A stretch of 64,000 nt of DNA from Gari tellinella (Eukaryota; Mollusca; Bivalvia; Cardiida; Psammobiidae): positions 50,445,083 to 50,509,082 of the forward strand of contig OV277857.1 of NCBI GenBank assembly GCA_922989275.2, read 5' to 3'. Below, in pieces: positions 34,427 to 45,289 of this stretch (position 1 is its first letter; each line of letters begins with the position of its first letter). Made by a program: the position numbers and the translations under genes. The notes beneath the pieces are model-generated. The model ran no database searches and was not told where the DNA came from. It saw only the letters and a list, made by a program, of their open reading frames with translations.

Positions 34427-34572
34427 GATTCCAAAGGTGTCGTCAGCTGATATTTTGGTCCTGTCTGCTATGAAAGGTACACCATTTGAAAGCCGAAATA
34501 TTACAAATGACATCCCATCAGTTTCAACACCACTTGGGACAGTTCAAGCTTGGCAGCCTACTTTCTTACCAG
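34427..34572 (+). CDS. Exon 3 of SWIM-YqaJ gene
   Basis: Acceptor TTTTTATTTTAACAG, donor GTATGT, 146 bp, entering in phase 2 (matching exon 2) and leaving in phase 1. It encodes IPKVSSADILVLSAMKGTPF and TPLGTVQAWQPTFLP. No known domain lies in this linker. Confidence 0.7.
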
Positions 34573-34608
34573 GTATGTATTATTTAGAAACATTGATGGT
34601 GTATCTAA

Positions 34609-34804
34609 CAGGGTTTCAGATAAGAGGAGGTAAACTAAACAAATACAACATTTTCTAACTCATTTCTGAACTAAATCCTATGGTATTACTACTCATTGGA
34701 ATCACACCAAAGAGAAAATTCTAATGAGTAGTGATACCATAAGGTTTTAATTATGCAGAAATTAAGATTTCAGTTTCTGAAATACTCCCCTTATCTGGAG
34801 CCCT
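34609..34804. mobile_element. MITE family F copy
   Basis: CAGGGTTTCAGATAAGAGG at the left and CCCCTTATCTGGAGCCCT at the right, with a near-palindromic ACTACTCATTGGAAT centre. It lies in intron 3. Confidence 0.6.
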
Positions 34805-35079
34805 ATTATTATGACAGTGAAGACTTAGACAAGACCTAAATATCTATCTGTCCACATAGAAAAAACAGAAATAATATGCCTTATAATTTTAACCCTTTCC
34901 CCCCAAAATGCACCAATGTACACTTTTAATTCATCGCCAGAGATGTTCCTGCCTTGTCATGGTTCTGGGGCTTGAATTGTAAATGGGAATTTTTCTGTTT
35001 ATTAGACCGAGACTATCCCCTCTGCCAAGAACATAAAGGAAGACAGGTCTGTGGTTTTGATCCCATGTGTTACTTTGCT

Positions 35080-35180
35080 ATGAATGAAATTAGCCAATAT
35101 CATCTTCCTGAAATCTGATGAAGGCGTAAGCCGAAACGTCGATAAAGATGAAATAAGTTGAAATTACGTGTTTGTTGACT
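35080..35180 (+). other. Hammerhead-like motif, second copy
   Basis: At 35115-35140: CTGATGA, then a 3-bp stem GGC/GCC closed by GTAA, then GAAACGTC. This follows the hammerhead core order with the palindromic ACGT and a GTC cleavage triplet. As at 24.1 kb, one extra A precedes stem II. Stem I is poorly supported here. Confidence 0.45.
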
Positions 35181-35422
35181 ATTTTTACATATCAGCACTA
35201 TATGACATATTTTGTGTAGCATTGATTTAAGTGGTCATCTAGTGTCAATATTAGAACAGGCTATAGGTTAATACAAACTAAATGAACAAAGGATTATTAT
35301 TGAAGAGAACAGGTGGCTTCAGACTTCTTATAGCATCATGAAAATGTAACTATCATGCTGCATTTTGTTTATACATGTGTTACTAATTATGCAGTTGGGT
35401 AGATCTGATCGAAGCACATGCT

Positions 35423-36769
35423 TTATTCCTGACGTTCATTGGTTTTGTCTTTTACAAAAACATCCTGAAAGAGTGTCAAGCAGCAGCAAACTGACCAAAT
35501 CTGGTTAATTGACTTAAAAAGTGATGTAGGAACACAGTTTGACAGAATCTGGAATGTTTTGACTTTACGAATAAGCCGCTCTATGTGGACTCGGTGTTTA
35601 GCTATTTTATCAGTTAAAGCAGTTTCAGAAGATGTCATTTGCCTGTGTCCACATGCAAATGGTGGAATGTTCAATAATAATCCTAGTTCATTAGCTCTTT
35701 ATGTATGTTAAACCCTTTGTCTGCCATTATGGCGTCACCTTCTTGAATGAATCCACTGGCTTTAAGACCTTTTAAAACATCGTAAAAGCCTGATAATTCA
35801 GTAATGGACTTGTCAGAGATTGATCCTGTAAATAATTCAGACATAAACATAACACATCCATTTGGATCACAGCCTATAAGACCCTTTATAGTCACTGTAC
35901 AGCTGACTCTGGAGACCTAGAGCACATGGGGTTTGGGTTTTTATTTCAGTACCATCAATTATTATTAATGAAGTTGGGAAGTCTCTCTTAAAACCAACTG
36001 GCATATTTTGTCTGATAATATCTCTATGTGGCCAGATAGACATTTGCCCCAGTTTAAAGTACATGTACATCAATTGGATCCAGCTGTCAAATACTATGCC
36101 TGCTGACTGTGATGACACTCCAAATCTAGTGGCCAAGTCCTTTAACCCTTTGAACCCTAATCCCGCATATAGGCGTCCTTTTCAAACAGTGTACATGTGA
36201 ATAGTACACTTGTCCAATGCAAACAGTGACGACCCTGATCAGAGGGCTCCGAAAGGAGCCCTCTGTTCAGGGTCTTCACTGTTTGTCATAATGCCAAACA
36301 TTGACAAAAACAACCCTTAAAAGTCAGAAATGGACTAAACTAAAATGGAAACTGGAATTGTCCATTTAAAGTTTCAGGGAGGAAAGAGTTAAACCAAAGG
36401 CATGTCTAAGTATACACAGTGTCAAAAAAAGTCCATCTGCCTTAGAAATCTCCTTTATATCAGTACGACTTTCTCTGCATTGCATGTTAGACTGCTCTGG
36501 CAGAAGGAATGTCAGTAAAGCTAAAAAACGAATGTAAATAATACCAGTGTAATATTTGAAAATGTTTTTCACCTTTGTCTCTTTAGCCAGCACTAAATCA
36601 ACCCCAACACATGCTTTATACTCCAACTTCTTTGTTATGGTAGCTATTAGACTGTCCTTATTGACAATGATTTTATTCAGATTCTTTATTTCCACATCCT
36701 TCTTCTCTACCTCCATCTTCAGGCTTGCATTATCTGACACCAAAGCCAGCATATCCATGGCATCAATCC
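35423..36769 (-). pseudogene. DDE_Tnp_4 (IS5/PIF/ISL2EU-like) transposase, broken
   Basis: Minus strand, antisense within intron 3 of the YqaJ gene. The exon starts at acceptor TTGTTCTTCAG (36769). It encodes a short coiled-coil-like stretch (SLKMEVEKKDVEIKNLNK), a helical region (YTGIIYIRFLALLTFLLP), LATRFGVSSQSAGIVFDSW (helix-turn-helix), and a catalytic core. Catalytic acids are D in IIDGTE (35954-35956), D in MADKGF (35719-35721) and E in HIER (35579-35581). Lesions: a 243-bp MITE at 36146-36388, a frameshift near 35890 and another near 35690. The near-35890 lesion looks like slippage between two AGTGACTATAAA-type repeats; the other like loss of one A. An upstream exon (THAP DNA-binding domain in relatives) was not found here. 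Non-functional. Confidence 0.85.
36146..36388. mobile_element. TTAA MITE family B inside transposase ORF
   Basis: A 243-bp unit between TTAA copies (36142-36145 and 36389-36392), ends CCCTTTGAACCC and GGGAGGAAAGAG, with hairpin AGAGGGCTCC/GGAGCCCTCT. Deleting the unit and one TTAA gives GGTTTAAAGGAC, which rejoins the transposase frame as AFGLKDLA. A copy of equal length with about 11 mismatches is at 56846-57088. Confidence 0.9.
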
Positions 36770-36981
36770 CTGAAGAACAAAAACATAAGGAATAAATAAT
36801 CCACAGAGCTAATATACAATGAAACCCTACTAAAAGAACCATCAAAACAGGAATGAATGTAATAGTTCAAACAGATCAGTTAAAGCAGTTAAAAATAATT
36901 CAGAAAGTACTTTTTGAGCTTTATGAATATACTTCTACCTGCTTTAGCAACCATCTGTTGTAAATTAAAAAACAAGTTTAA

Positions 36982-37225
36982 CCCTTTACCTGATAGCCTA
37001 TTTCTAGTATTGAAAATATGTGACTACTTAAAGCAGGTTGAAAGTAAAGCAGAATGCGCCCTAAGGCGCATTTTGCTTTACTTTCAGCCTGCTTTAAGCT
37101 TCCATGTGCTAGAATATTGAAAATTTTCCCTATACTATATAATCATGACTGATTAAATTGGAACTATTTTCTTCAACGGAGGAATAAATTAAATACGCTA
37201 AAAGTCGCTTCTATGGGGGAAAGGG
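36982..37225. mobile_element. TTAA MITE family A
   Basis: 244 bp between TTAA (36978-36981 and 37226-37229), ends CCCTTTACCTG and GGGGGAAAGGG. The palindromic core runs from AAAGCAGGTTGAAAGTAAAG to CTTTACTTTCAGCCTGCTTT. Same length and very similar to 37533-37777. Confidence 0.85.
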
Positions 37226-37434
37226 TTAACAATGTCTTCACGGCAGTGCTAGTTATCCAAGATGCAATAATTTTGTATCTTTCCACTATAGGATTAACAC
37301 ACCTCCCACGTTTTTGGTAAACTATTGTCTGAATTCCAGAAAAAGGCTATACATAACATGTTAAAGGATGATCCATTTAGAGAGATTTAATTATATTTTC
37401 ATTTTCATTGACAATAATCTTGCCTTCATTCCAG

Positions 37435-38463
37435 ACCAAGCATCAGACAGAGATAAAAGGCCCAACTGACCAAGCGTGTGGTGACATTTCAATCAACAAC
37501 AAATCTCCAGTTACTCTACCTCAGGAATTTAACCCTTTACCTCATAGCTTGTTTCTAGTTTTGAGAAACAGGTAACCACTTAAAGCAGGTTGAAAGTAAA
37601 GCAGAATGTGCCTTAAGGCACATTCTGCTTTACTTTCAGCCTGCTTTAAGCTAAACTCTGCTAGGCTATATACAATTTTTATAATGGTTATTGTTCATGA
37701 GGGTTTAAACTGGAACTATTTTCTTCAGCGGAGGAATATATTAAATACGCTAAAAGTCGCTTCTATAAGGGAAAGGGTTAAATATCTCAATGACACCAAT
37801 CACTGTGATGACCCAGTGGCATTGGAAAATAACACCAAAATGCAGTCAAAATCAGGCATATGGTACAAAGAGAGACACAAGAGACTGACAGCTTCCAATT
37901 TTGGCAAAGTACTGACACTAAAAAAAATACCAAATCATTCATTTCTCTCCAGCATTTTTAGAGGAGAATCATGCCAAATCAGCGCCCCATCACTTGACTA
38001 TGGAAAACAACATGAAGATCAAGCCAGATCAGCATATATGGCTAAATATCCATCCAAGCATATTCATGGTAGTGGTTTAGTGGTCAATAATGAATTTTCT
38101 TTTCTGGGTACCACACTAGATGGGAAAATGTGTGACAATGGTGTCAGTGGCATTGTGGAAATAAAATGTCCTTACACTGCAAGGAATCTCACCATTTTGA
38201 AAGCCTTTGAAGACAACCAGATTCAATTCCTCCAGAAAGATCAAAATGAAGTAATAACACTGAAAGAAACTCATCCATATTATGCACAAGTCCAAGGACA
38301 GCTTCTGATTACAGGATGTGATTTTTGTGAGCTCATTGTGTTTACACAAAAAGATATTTTTGTTCAAAGAATCACGCCTGATATTGACTTTATGAAAGAC
38401 ATGCTACAAAAACTGGCAACATTTTACAGAGACTGTGCTGTTCCATATTTGAACAGTCTATGA
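37435..38463 (+). CDS. Exon 4 of SWIM-YqaJ gene, YqaJ domain, MITE-split
   Basis: The open frame starts after the best acceptor (CCTTCATTCCAG) at 37435, or at 37451 if phase must match exon 3. It runs to 37532, is interrupted by the MITE, and resumes at 37782 to the stop TGA at 38461-38463. The YqaJ motifs are RLTASNFGKVL (about 37881), GKQHEDQARSAY (about 38002), FLGTTLDG (38101-38124), VEIKCPYTA (about 38156) and YYAQVQGQLL (about 38278). The C-terminus FYRDCAVPYLNSL is complete. No nuclease residue appears mutated, so apart from the MITE this domain is well preserved. Confidence 0.85.
37533..37777. mobile_element. TTAA MITE family A inside YqaJ exon
   Basis: 245 bp between TTAA copies (37529-37532 and 37778-37781), ends CCCTTTACCTC and AGGGAAAGGG. 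Deleting it with one TTAA gives GAATTTAAATAT, rejoining the YqaJ frame as PQEFKYLND. Central palindrome spans 37578-37650. Confidence 0.9.
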
Positions 38464-38539
38464 AACATGAAGGAAATGAATTTGGTTATGTTCAAGGGTT
38501 TTTGAAATGGCGAGATGAAAATTGACTTAAGAAAAGAAC

Positions 38540-38990
38540 TGATTATTTTCTGCGTTCAAGCAAAATAAATGATAGAAATTATCAGCAAATACCATGAATC
38601 GTGTTAGCAATTCAAGGATAATTTTATGTCGTTTATTTCTATGGAAGGGAACATCCGCCTTTTAATTCCTTCTTTCTTATTACCATTTTACAATTCTTGT
38701 TTTGATTTTAAACTTTGTATTGTACTTTTAACATTTTAGTTTTAATTCGCAACTTCTTATTATCGTTTTCATTTTTCTTCGTATCATTGTTTAGTTTAGA
38801 TTCTTATTTAAACATTTTAATTTCTATTTTTGTCTTTTTAGATTTAATTTAATATTCTTAAATTATTATTATAATTTTCAAATTGTAGCTTTGTTCTTTG
38901 AAAATGATTTCCATTCTTATTTTTCAATTATATGTTCCATATGTTAATCCAATATTCTAGTTATACAATTGTAATGTGCTGATTTTTGTT
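38540..38990 (+). repeat. AT-rich spacer, inverted relative at 54.9-55.5 kb
   Basis: From GATTATTTTCTGCGTTCAAG through GGGAACATCCGCCTTTTA to repeated TTTTAATTCTTATT-like stretches. The reverse complement of 55500-54950 shows the same order (GATTGTTTTCGGCGTTCAAG, GGGGAATATCCGCCTTTTA, AATTCTTATTATT). It follows the YqaJ stop codon. Confidence 0.65.
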
Positions 38991-39289
38991 TAAACATTGC
39001 TGCTTCAATTTTTCAATTATTGTGCGAAAAAAATCGAAGCCAGCTCGAAGAACGATAACTCTTGAAAGCGAAACAAATACATTGAATAATAACTGCTCCC
39101 CAGTCTATCTATATCCGGTAGAAACGCCAAAGCAGCGATTGAACGAAGGTAAGTAAATGCGTATTTTCTCTTTATTAGTTCTTTTCCGGCACTTAACAGG
39201 TGTTGATTTTGAGTCACCATACGTATACTATACACGCTATATAACATGATATGAAATCAAACACATTAAACGATGGGAAAAATAACAAA

Positions 39290-39430
39290 ATGAACGCTGT
39301 GCTCGCGAAAAAATATACCCCTCTCCAATATGTTGTTCTCTTATTGGAAGACTCAACCGAAACACCAAAATGTGAATTGGTCAATCTTTTTAAATATCAT
39401 CCAACTATTTATTCTGAAAATTTCAGCCAC
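39290..39430 (+). CDS. Exon-like ORF MNAVLAKK..., unknown
   Basis: 47 codons from ATG (MNAVLAKKYTPLQYVV) to a donor GTAAGT at 39431. The part LLEDSTETPKCELVNLFK aligns with LIEADDTSSKNCTPLVTLFK on the minus strand at 54.6 kb, each lying beyond a copy of the same AT-rich spacer. A preceding open stretch (about 39030-39146, ending at GTAAGT) may be an upstream exon or UTR. The protein is not recognised; the paired conservation suggests a second gene of the transposon family. Confidence 0.4.
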
Positions 39431-39549
39431 GTAAGTTGAAATTTGACCGAGATATGGTCACAAATCGAAGTAACGGGTCAAATCGGCCCAAAACCAAATC
39501 GGACCCAGAGTGTTTATTTACAAAGTTCTGATTCGTTCCTTATTCCCTA

Positions 39550-39735
39550 ACCCATTACCCTATAGCCTGTTTCTAGTATTTAATATAGGTTATCACTTAA
39601 AGTATGTTGAAAATAAAGCAGAATGGGCTTGAAGCGCATTCTGCTTTACTTTCAGTCCGCTTTACTTTCAGTCCGCTTTAAGCTGAGTGAGTATTATCTG
39701 CTAGGATATAGTAAAAAGCTTTATGATACATATTC
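39550..39735. mobile_element. MITE family A fragment
   Basis: AACCCATTACCCTATAGCC start, core AAAGTATGTTGAAAATAAAG with partial complement, and a local duplication of CTTTACTTTCAGTCCG. The right end is cut by the next HINE-like element. Confidence 0.6.
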
Positions 39736-39757
39736 TCGTCTGTATAAAGTGGATCTA

Positions 39758-40712
39758 TTTTTAGCTCACCTGAGCCAAAGGCTCAAGGTGAGCTATTGGG
39801 ATGGCCCTGTGTCCGGCGTCCGTCGTCGTCGGTCGTGCGTCGTTAGTCGTCCGTCGTCGTTAACAATTGCTTCAAATGACATCTCCTCCTATACGGCTTG
39901 ACAGAATTCAACCAAACTTTACAGAAATGTTCCTTGGGTCAAGCTCTTTCAAATTTGTTCAAAGAATTAAAAACAATGCAGAACTCTGGTTGCCATGGCA
40001 ACCAAAGTGAAAAAATAAGGAAATCTTAAAAAATCTTCTTGTCAAAAACTGGAAGGGCCAGAGCTTACATATTTGGCACATAGCATTATCTACTGGTCCT
40101 CTATCAAGTTTGTTCAAATTATGCCCCTGGGGTCAAAATTGGCCCGCCCCGGGGGTCACAGATTTACATAGAGTTATAGAGTTTGAAATTTTCAAACGTC
40201 TTCTCCTCTGAAACTAATATGGCCAGAGCTTTGATATTTGGTATGGTGACACTTCTAGATGTCCTAAACCAAAATTGTTCAAATGGTTCTGGTGGGTTGC
40301 ATAACTAGGTCACAGGAGCTAAAAATAGATTTTTTTCAATGAAAACTTAAAAAATCTTCTTTTCTGAAACTACAAGGGCCAGAGCTTAGATATTTGGCAC
40401 ATAGCATCGCCTACAGGTCCTCTATCAAGTTTGTTCAAATTATGCACCTGGGGTCGAAATTGGCCCCACCCCTGGGGTCACAGTTTTACATAGAGTTATA
40501 TAGAGAAAATTTGAAACGTCTTCTTCTCTGACACTAATATGGCCAGAGCTTTTATATTCGGTATGGTGACACTTTTAAATATACTCTACATAATTTGTTC
40601 AAATTGTTCGGGTCTGTTGCATATCTAGGTCAGTCCTGGACCTAAATTATTATCACCATTTTTTCAGCTATTTTCTCAGGTGAGCGAAATATGCCCCATG
40701 GGGCTCTTGTTT
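39758..40712 (+). mobile_element. Complete Helentron/HINE-like element
   Basis: 5' TTTTTAGCTCACCTGAGCC/AAAGGCTCAAGGTGAGC hairpin, CGTCGTCGGTCG run, about two internal units, 3' CTCAGGTGAGCGAAATATG, hairpin GCCCCATGGGGC, TCTTGTTTG. It inserted into or beside a family A MITE. Confidence 0.7.
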
Positions 40713-40792
40713 GATAATATAGTGCCTCTATAAAATCTTATTGGTCTGTAGAAAAAGCAACTGACATTTAGGATCCAAACTGTGTTTGTAAT

Positions 40793-42076
40793 TTTTTAGC
40801 TCACCTGAGCCAAAGGCTCAAGGTGAGCTATTGGGATGGCCCTGTGTCCGTCGTCCGTCGTCCGTCGTCGTTAACAATTGCTTCAAATGACATCTTCTCC
40901 TAAACGGCTGAACAGATTTCAACCAAACTTTACAGAAATGTTCCTTGGGTCAAGCTCTTTCAAATTTGTTCAAAGAATTGAAAACAATATAGAACTCTGG
41001 TTGCTATGGCAACCAAAGTGAAAAAATAAGGAAATCTTAAAAAATCTTCTTGTCTGAAACTACCAGGGCCAGAGCTTAGATATTTGGCACATAACATTAT
41101 CTACAGGTCCTCTATCAAGTTTGTTCAAATTATGCCCCTGGGGTCAAAATTGGCCCCGCCCCAGGGGTCACAGTTTTACATAGAGTTATATAGTGAAAAT
41201 TTCAAACGTCTTCTCCACTGAAACTAATATGGCCAGAACTTTGATATTTTGCATGGTGACACTTCTAAATGTCCTTTACCTAGTTTGTTCAAATGGTTCT
41301 GGTCGGTTTAATATCTAGGTCATAATTCACATTCAAAATATGTATAGCAGACAGCAATTCAGCATTATAAGAGTTAGACCCTAGCCAAATTTCCTACTGG
41401 CAGAGTTACATAACTGAACTCAGGTCAGCTGGTCAGCTGATGAGGTTGCATATGGTGTTGTCTGCTATATTTTTATGCCCTGCAGTTGGGGGCATATTGT
41501 TTTTGTCTGTCTGCTTTTTTGTCTGTTTGTCCATTTGTTTGTCTGTCAGTCCACAACTTTAATCTTAGCCATAACTTTGTTAAAGTTAGAAACTTTATAA
41601 CTTGGGTCATGTCCTACAAAGGTCAATGTCATTTTTGAGATATTTCCCCGTGTCATATTTTCTTGTCTTTGAGATAACTCCAGTTCTAGTGATGTTAACC
41701 CATTACCCCATACATATGCCTTTTTACGCCTTTAATTTATTTCTCCTCTAAAGAAAATAATTCCACTTTATACAGTCATAAACATGTAAGATATAAGAAA
41801 TAGTATCTATATCTTAGTAGATGATAACTTAAAGCAGGTTGAAAGTAAAGCAGAGTGTGCAATAAATAATCATGGAAATACATGTAGCTTGATAAGTGTC
41901 ATGGATAAGTGTCATAACTCTGCCAACAATATTTTTTTAAGTTATTCCAATTTGTCATGGTTTTTTTTGTCTGGAAGATAATTCCATTTACAGCTATATT
42001 AAAATGTTGTCTTGCCTATTAAGCTAAGGCACAATGACCTCAGGTGAGCGAATTAAGGGCCATGGCCCTCTTGTTT
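40793..42076 (+). mobile_element. HINE-like element with nested insertions
   Basis: The first ~500 bp repeat the 39758 element almost exactly, then AAGGTCATAATTCAC departs. A second mollusc repeat start (TTTTTATGCCCTGCAGTTGG, 41471) and a family A MITE half (41698-41870) are nested. The expected 3' end returns at 42031: CTCAGGTGAGCGAATTAAGG, GGGCCATGGCCC, TCTTGTTTG. Confidence 0.65.
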
Positions 42077-42539
42077 GCTATGCGATTCTAATTTCAAATA
42101 TATCTGGATAGTTCAACCGCATTTCATATCTGATCAGGATCCAAACAATTTGACACTGTTATCAATATTTTCTCTGTCCAAACTTCAAAAACTGAACCAA
42201 TAAATCAAATTGTGACAGTGTTAATGACATGGCCGCTATATCTATAAAATCAGGCCGGTTTGAATCGGCATACTTTTGGGCTGATTTGACCCGGGCCGAT
42301 TTGGTTTTGGTCTGATTTGACCCGGATTCAAAACCGATGGCCAGTTAGTCATGCTTAGGGTAGGCTAATTAATGGGGATTACTCTCGTGAACAATGAACC
42401 CCATTTGAACGGTCCTGTGACGGCATGCTAGTTTTGTGACAGGTGCCGCCTCGTTTCCTAAAGATAGCATATTTACAAATTACTTCTCTCCATCAATACT
42501 GATAATTATGAGAAAGAGCACATTTTAGGTGCACTAATG

Positions 42540-42735
42540 GGACTGTACCCGGCCGTATCCTGACACCCACAAACTAGTCGTAATGCTAACCCAAAATCCT
42601 GAGCACCATGGAGGGAAACCATTACTACCAATTTTCAAGCTTTTGGTTTGACCTGGTCAAGGATTGAACCCACACTGCAAGTGGACGCTCTACTACTGAG
42701 CCACGCAGCTGGTCTGGTTATATGGGTGGTGGGGG
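42540..42735 (-). mobile_element. tRNA-derived SINE
   Basis: Minus strand from about 42720: GCGTGGCTCAGTAGTAGAGC (A box) and GGGTTCAATCC (B box), followed by a non-tRNA body AATGGTTTCCCTCCATGG and GGATACGGCCGGGTAC to about 42540. A possible anticodon loop CTTGCAG (TGC, alanine) has mismatched stems. The tRNA head plus body marks a SINE. Confidence 0.6.
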
Positions 42736-43344
42736 GGGGTTGTTAATACTAAAGTTGTTGGGGCAGTTAAGACTCCCAATGGGTCCAAAGGGGGGAGAGG
42801 TGTGTCCTATTATGACTCATGACGTGTATCACTTGATACTTTAAATATTGTTTGTATAGGTTAATATATCACAGTTTGTAGGTGTATCATCACTTGTACA
42901 GCCTTGCTGTACAAGCACCCTTTTATGGTGATGTGGTAGAGTACATAGCATGACTGTGAATCTGTGCCACCCAGGTTCGATTGTGGGTCTGTTTCTTTTA
43001 GTTTATAAGAACATCCGGTTACATTTGACACCCAACAAGGGACGGCATGACTGTTCTCCAAGGTCAATTTCCAATTGTTCTCATAACTTGCTGGGGGAAT
43101 ACGTGTCACAGTGTGTACGTTTATCATCATATATTCAGCCTTTGCTGTACAGGCACACTTTTATGGCAATGTGGTAGAGTGAACTGCATCATGACTGCGA
43201 ACCTTGGCTTGCTCCCAGGTATTGGCGAGTAATGGAGTATACATGTTTCTGTATAAGAGTTAACACCCGGTTACATATATATATATATATCACTGCTCAA
43301 CTCAGATCATACTTATAAAGTGATATATAACCACAGTTTTGTTG

Positions 43345-43790
43345 TTTTTATGCCACTGACATCTGTAGATGCGGAGGCATGTCAGTGATTGTCCTGTCCG
43401 ACTGTCTGTAACAGGTAAACTAGATTTTACAATTTCGTCAAGAGCACTTATACCACTTACTCAAGTGCGTCACGTCTAGTACCCATCTGGCTGCATAATT
43501 TAAACACCATGTTACAAATTGTTACGGTATGCCTTCAAAGCTTGCTTTGATGGCACTCTGTTTTGTCAATCCATGTAAACCGTGTCCAGAACGTATATCC
43601 TATATTTCTTCAGGTAGGACTGCCAAAAGTGGTGTGTAGATACATCTTTGAATGGCGGAGTGACGTGTACCATTTTCAGGCCACTCAGACCTTGACATTG
43701 ACCTCTAACTTCAATTGTAAAATTTAGCATTACTTATAATAAGACATTGGGGGCATACATGTTTATTAAACACAGTTCTGTTTTTTTCTA
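43345..43790 (+). mobile_element. HINE-like element (ATGCC...GGCAT type)
   Basis: TTTTTATGCCACTGACATCTG with partner GATGCGGAGGCATGTCAG, CTGTCCGACTGTCTG, and end CATTGGGGGCATACATGTTTATT followed by AGTTCTGTTTTTTT. Same family as 50768-51757, but with no tandem array. Confidence 0.6.
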
Positions 43791-44427
43791 AATCTCACCT
43801 TGAACTTGGCCATAGACATTTATGTACATTTTGTCTGTTTCAGACTGCTGGAGCTTACTGTATGGTCAATCAGCCTATAGTGAAAGATCTTAGCCAAGTT
43901 GTGGTATTTAAGCAACCTAGGATTCACTTTTTGGAGTGTTGCAGATAACTTTGGGATGAGTAATGTATTGCACAAAGTCATTCAACTCATACCTTGGAAA
44001 CTTTTGCAGCCTGATGTGTTTTGAAAATAAACTAAAGTTAGCCAAGGAGACAACTCAGACAATCTTATGATGGAACTGCTGAGGTGTTTGCTCTACAAGA
44101 CAGTTCAACCCTGGTATGATGGATGCCATGATTGATCAGAAAGCTATAATTCCATGTGTCCTGTTGTGCTCTTCACAGTATTGAGTTGATTCAGGAGGAG
44201 GATTCTGAATTGGAGATCTTGCCATCATTCACAAATTCAAAGAGACATGTCAACTTCCAATATACAAAGCCTTAAGGCACTATGTACATCTGTTGGACCC
44301 AGAAACGACTAAATATGAAATTACTAGCATAAACACTTATAATGAAATAAGTAGTGTTGATCAAGTTGTGAATATTTACTCCAAAGAACAATCACTAGAT
44401 CTGCACTGTTTGTTCATAGAAGTTATG

Positions 44428-45207
44428 TTTAGCTCACCTGAGCTAGCTCAGGGTGAGCTTTTGCAATCCTTGAATGTCCGGCGTGCGTCGTGCGGCGTCA
44501 ACAATTTTAGTGTTTACACTCTAGAGGCCACAATATTTATCCAATCTTTCTCAAACTTGCTCAGATGGTATATTGCCATAAGAGTTCGGATGAGTTTGAT
44601 TATTGTTGAAATCGGGCTATTAGGGGCTAAAAGGTCAAGAGTTATCTACCTTTGAAATTGCTGAAAATGTCATATTTTACGGTGTTTACACTCTAGAGGC
44701 CACAATTTTTATCCAATCTTTCTCAAACCTAATTAGATTGTATATGATCATTAGAGTTAGAATAAGTGAAATATGGTTGAAATCAGCTCAATAGGTCAAG
44801 AGTTATCTGCCCTTGAATTGCTGAAATTGCCATATCTAACAGCGTTTATTACTCTTGCAACTACAGTTTTCAACAGATTTTGATTATACTTGCACAAAAA
44901 TATATAGCTATAAGTTCTCGTGGGAGTGCAATTATTGTTGAAATCTAATCAGTGTGGCAATAAGTATCTGCCCTTGATATACTTTGAAATGCAAGAAAAG
45001 GCTTCATTTCAGTATTGATAATTGTTTAGGCTCTTAAGTTACCTTCCCTTGATGTACTCTACTATACTATAATTATAAGGTTGTATTCCAAAATTATATA
45101 CTACAAATTTGAATGGATTTAGATAAAAAGGGTGAAACAGAAAGGTAAAGCTTTCAGGCTTAGTACAACAGGTGAGCGATATCAGGGCCTTCAGGCTCTC
45201 TTGTTTT
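44428..45207 (+). mobile_element. Complete Helentron/HINE-like element
   Basis: 5' TTTAGCTCACCTGAGCTAGC, hairpin partner GCTCAGGGTGAGC, CGTGCGTCGTGCGG, two GTTTACACTCTAGAGGCC units, 3' ACAGGTGAGCGATATCAGG, hairpin GGGCCTTCAGGCTC and TCTTGTTTT. The in-frame ORF ending inside its 5' part (from 44293) is a chance frame. Confidence 0.7.
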
Positions 45208-45289
45208 AATAGTAACCTGTGAACTTTAGCTGATCTGGACTTTGTATTTTGTATACATCGGAGGAAACCTTATTTTTGCCCTGTAAATG

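Larger units (their letters stand above)
28435..38463 (+). pseudogene. SWIM-YqaJ nuclease gene of a DNA transposon
   Basis: A four-exon plus-strand gene. Exons 1 to 3 join with matching codon phases. The encoded protein has a charged N-terminal region (MADTDKVL...), a SWIM zinc finger CTCKAG/INGDCSH (C-x-C-x7-C-x-H) split by intron 1, and a C-terminal YqaJ-family exonuclease domain. Nuclease landmarks are LTASNFG, GKQHEDQA, LGTTLDG, VEIKCP and YYAQVQGQL, which supply the expected Glu, Asp and Glu-x-Lys catalytic residues. YqaJ proteins are lambda-exonuclease-like. In ISL2EU-type transposons a YqaJ gene accompanies an IS5-like transposase, and here one (35423-36769) lies antisense in intron 3. 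The coding sequence is broken by a TTAA MITE (37533-37777) within exon 4. The exon 3/exon 4 phase is unsettled. A domesticated gene is an alternative, but the MITE argues for a dead copy. Confidence 0.75.

Noticed and set aside
28435..38463. YqaJ gene read as an integrated virus or phage gene
   Set aside because: YqaJ is often labelled viral recombinase, but intron-split SWIM-YqaJ genes next to a DDE_4 transposase fit a eukaryotic DNA transposon; no viral structural or polymerase gene is present.
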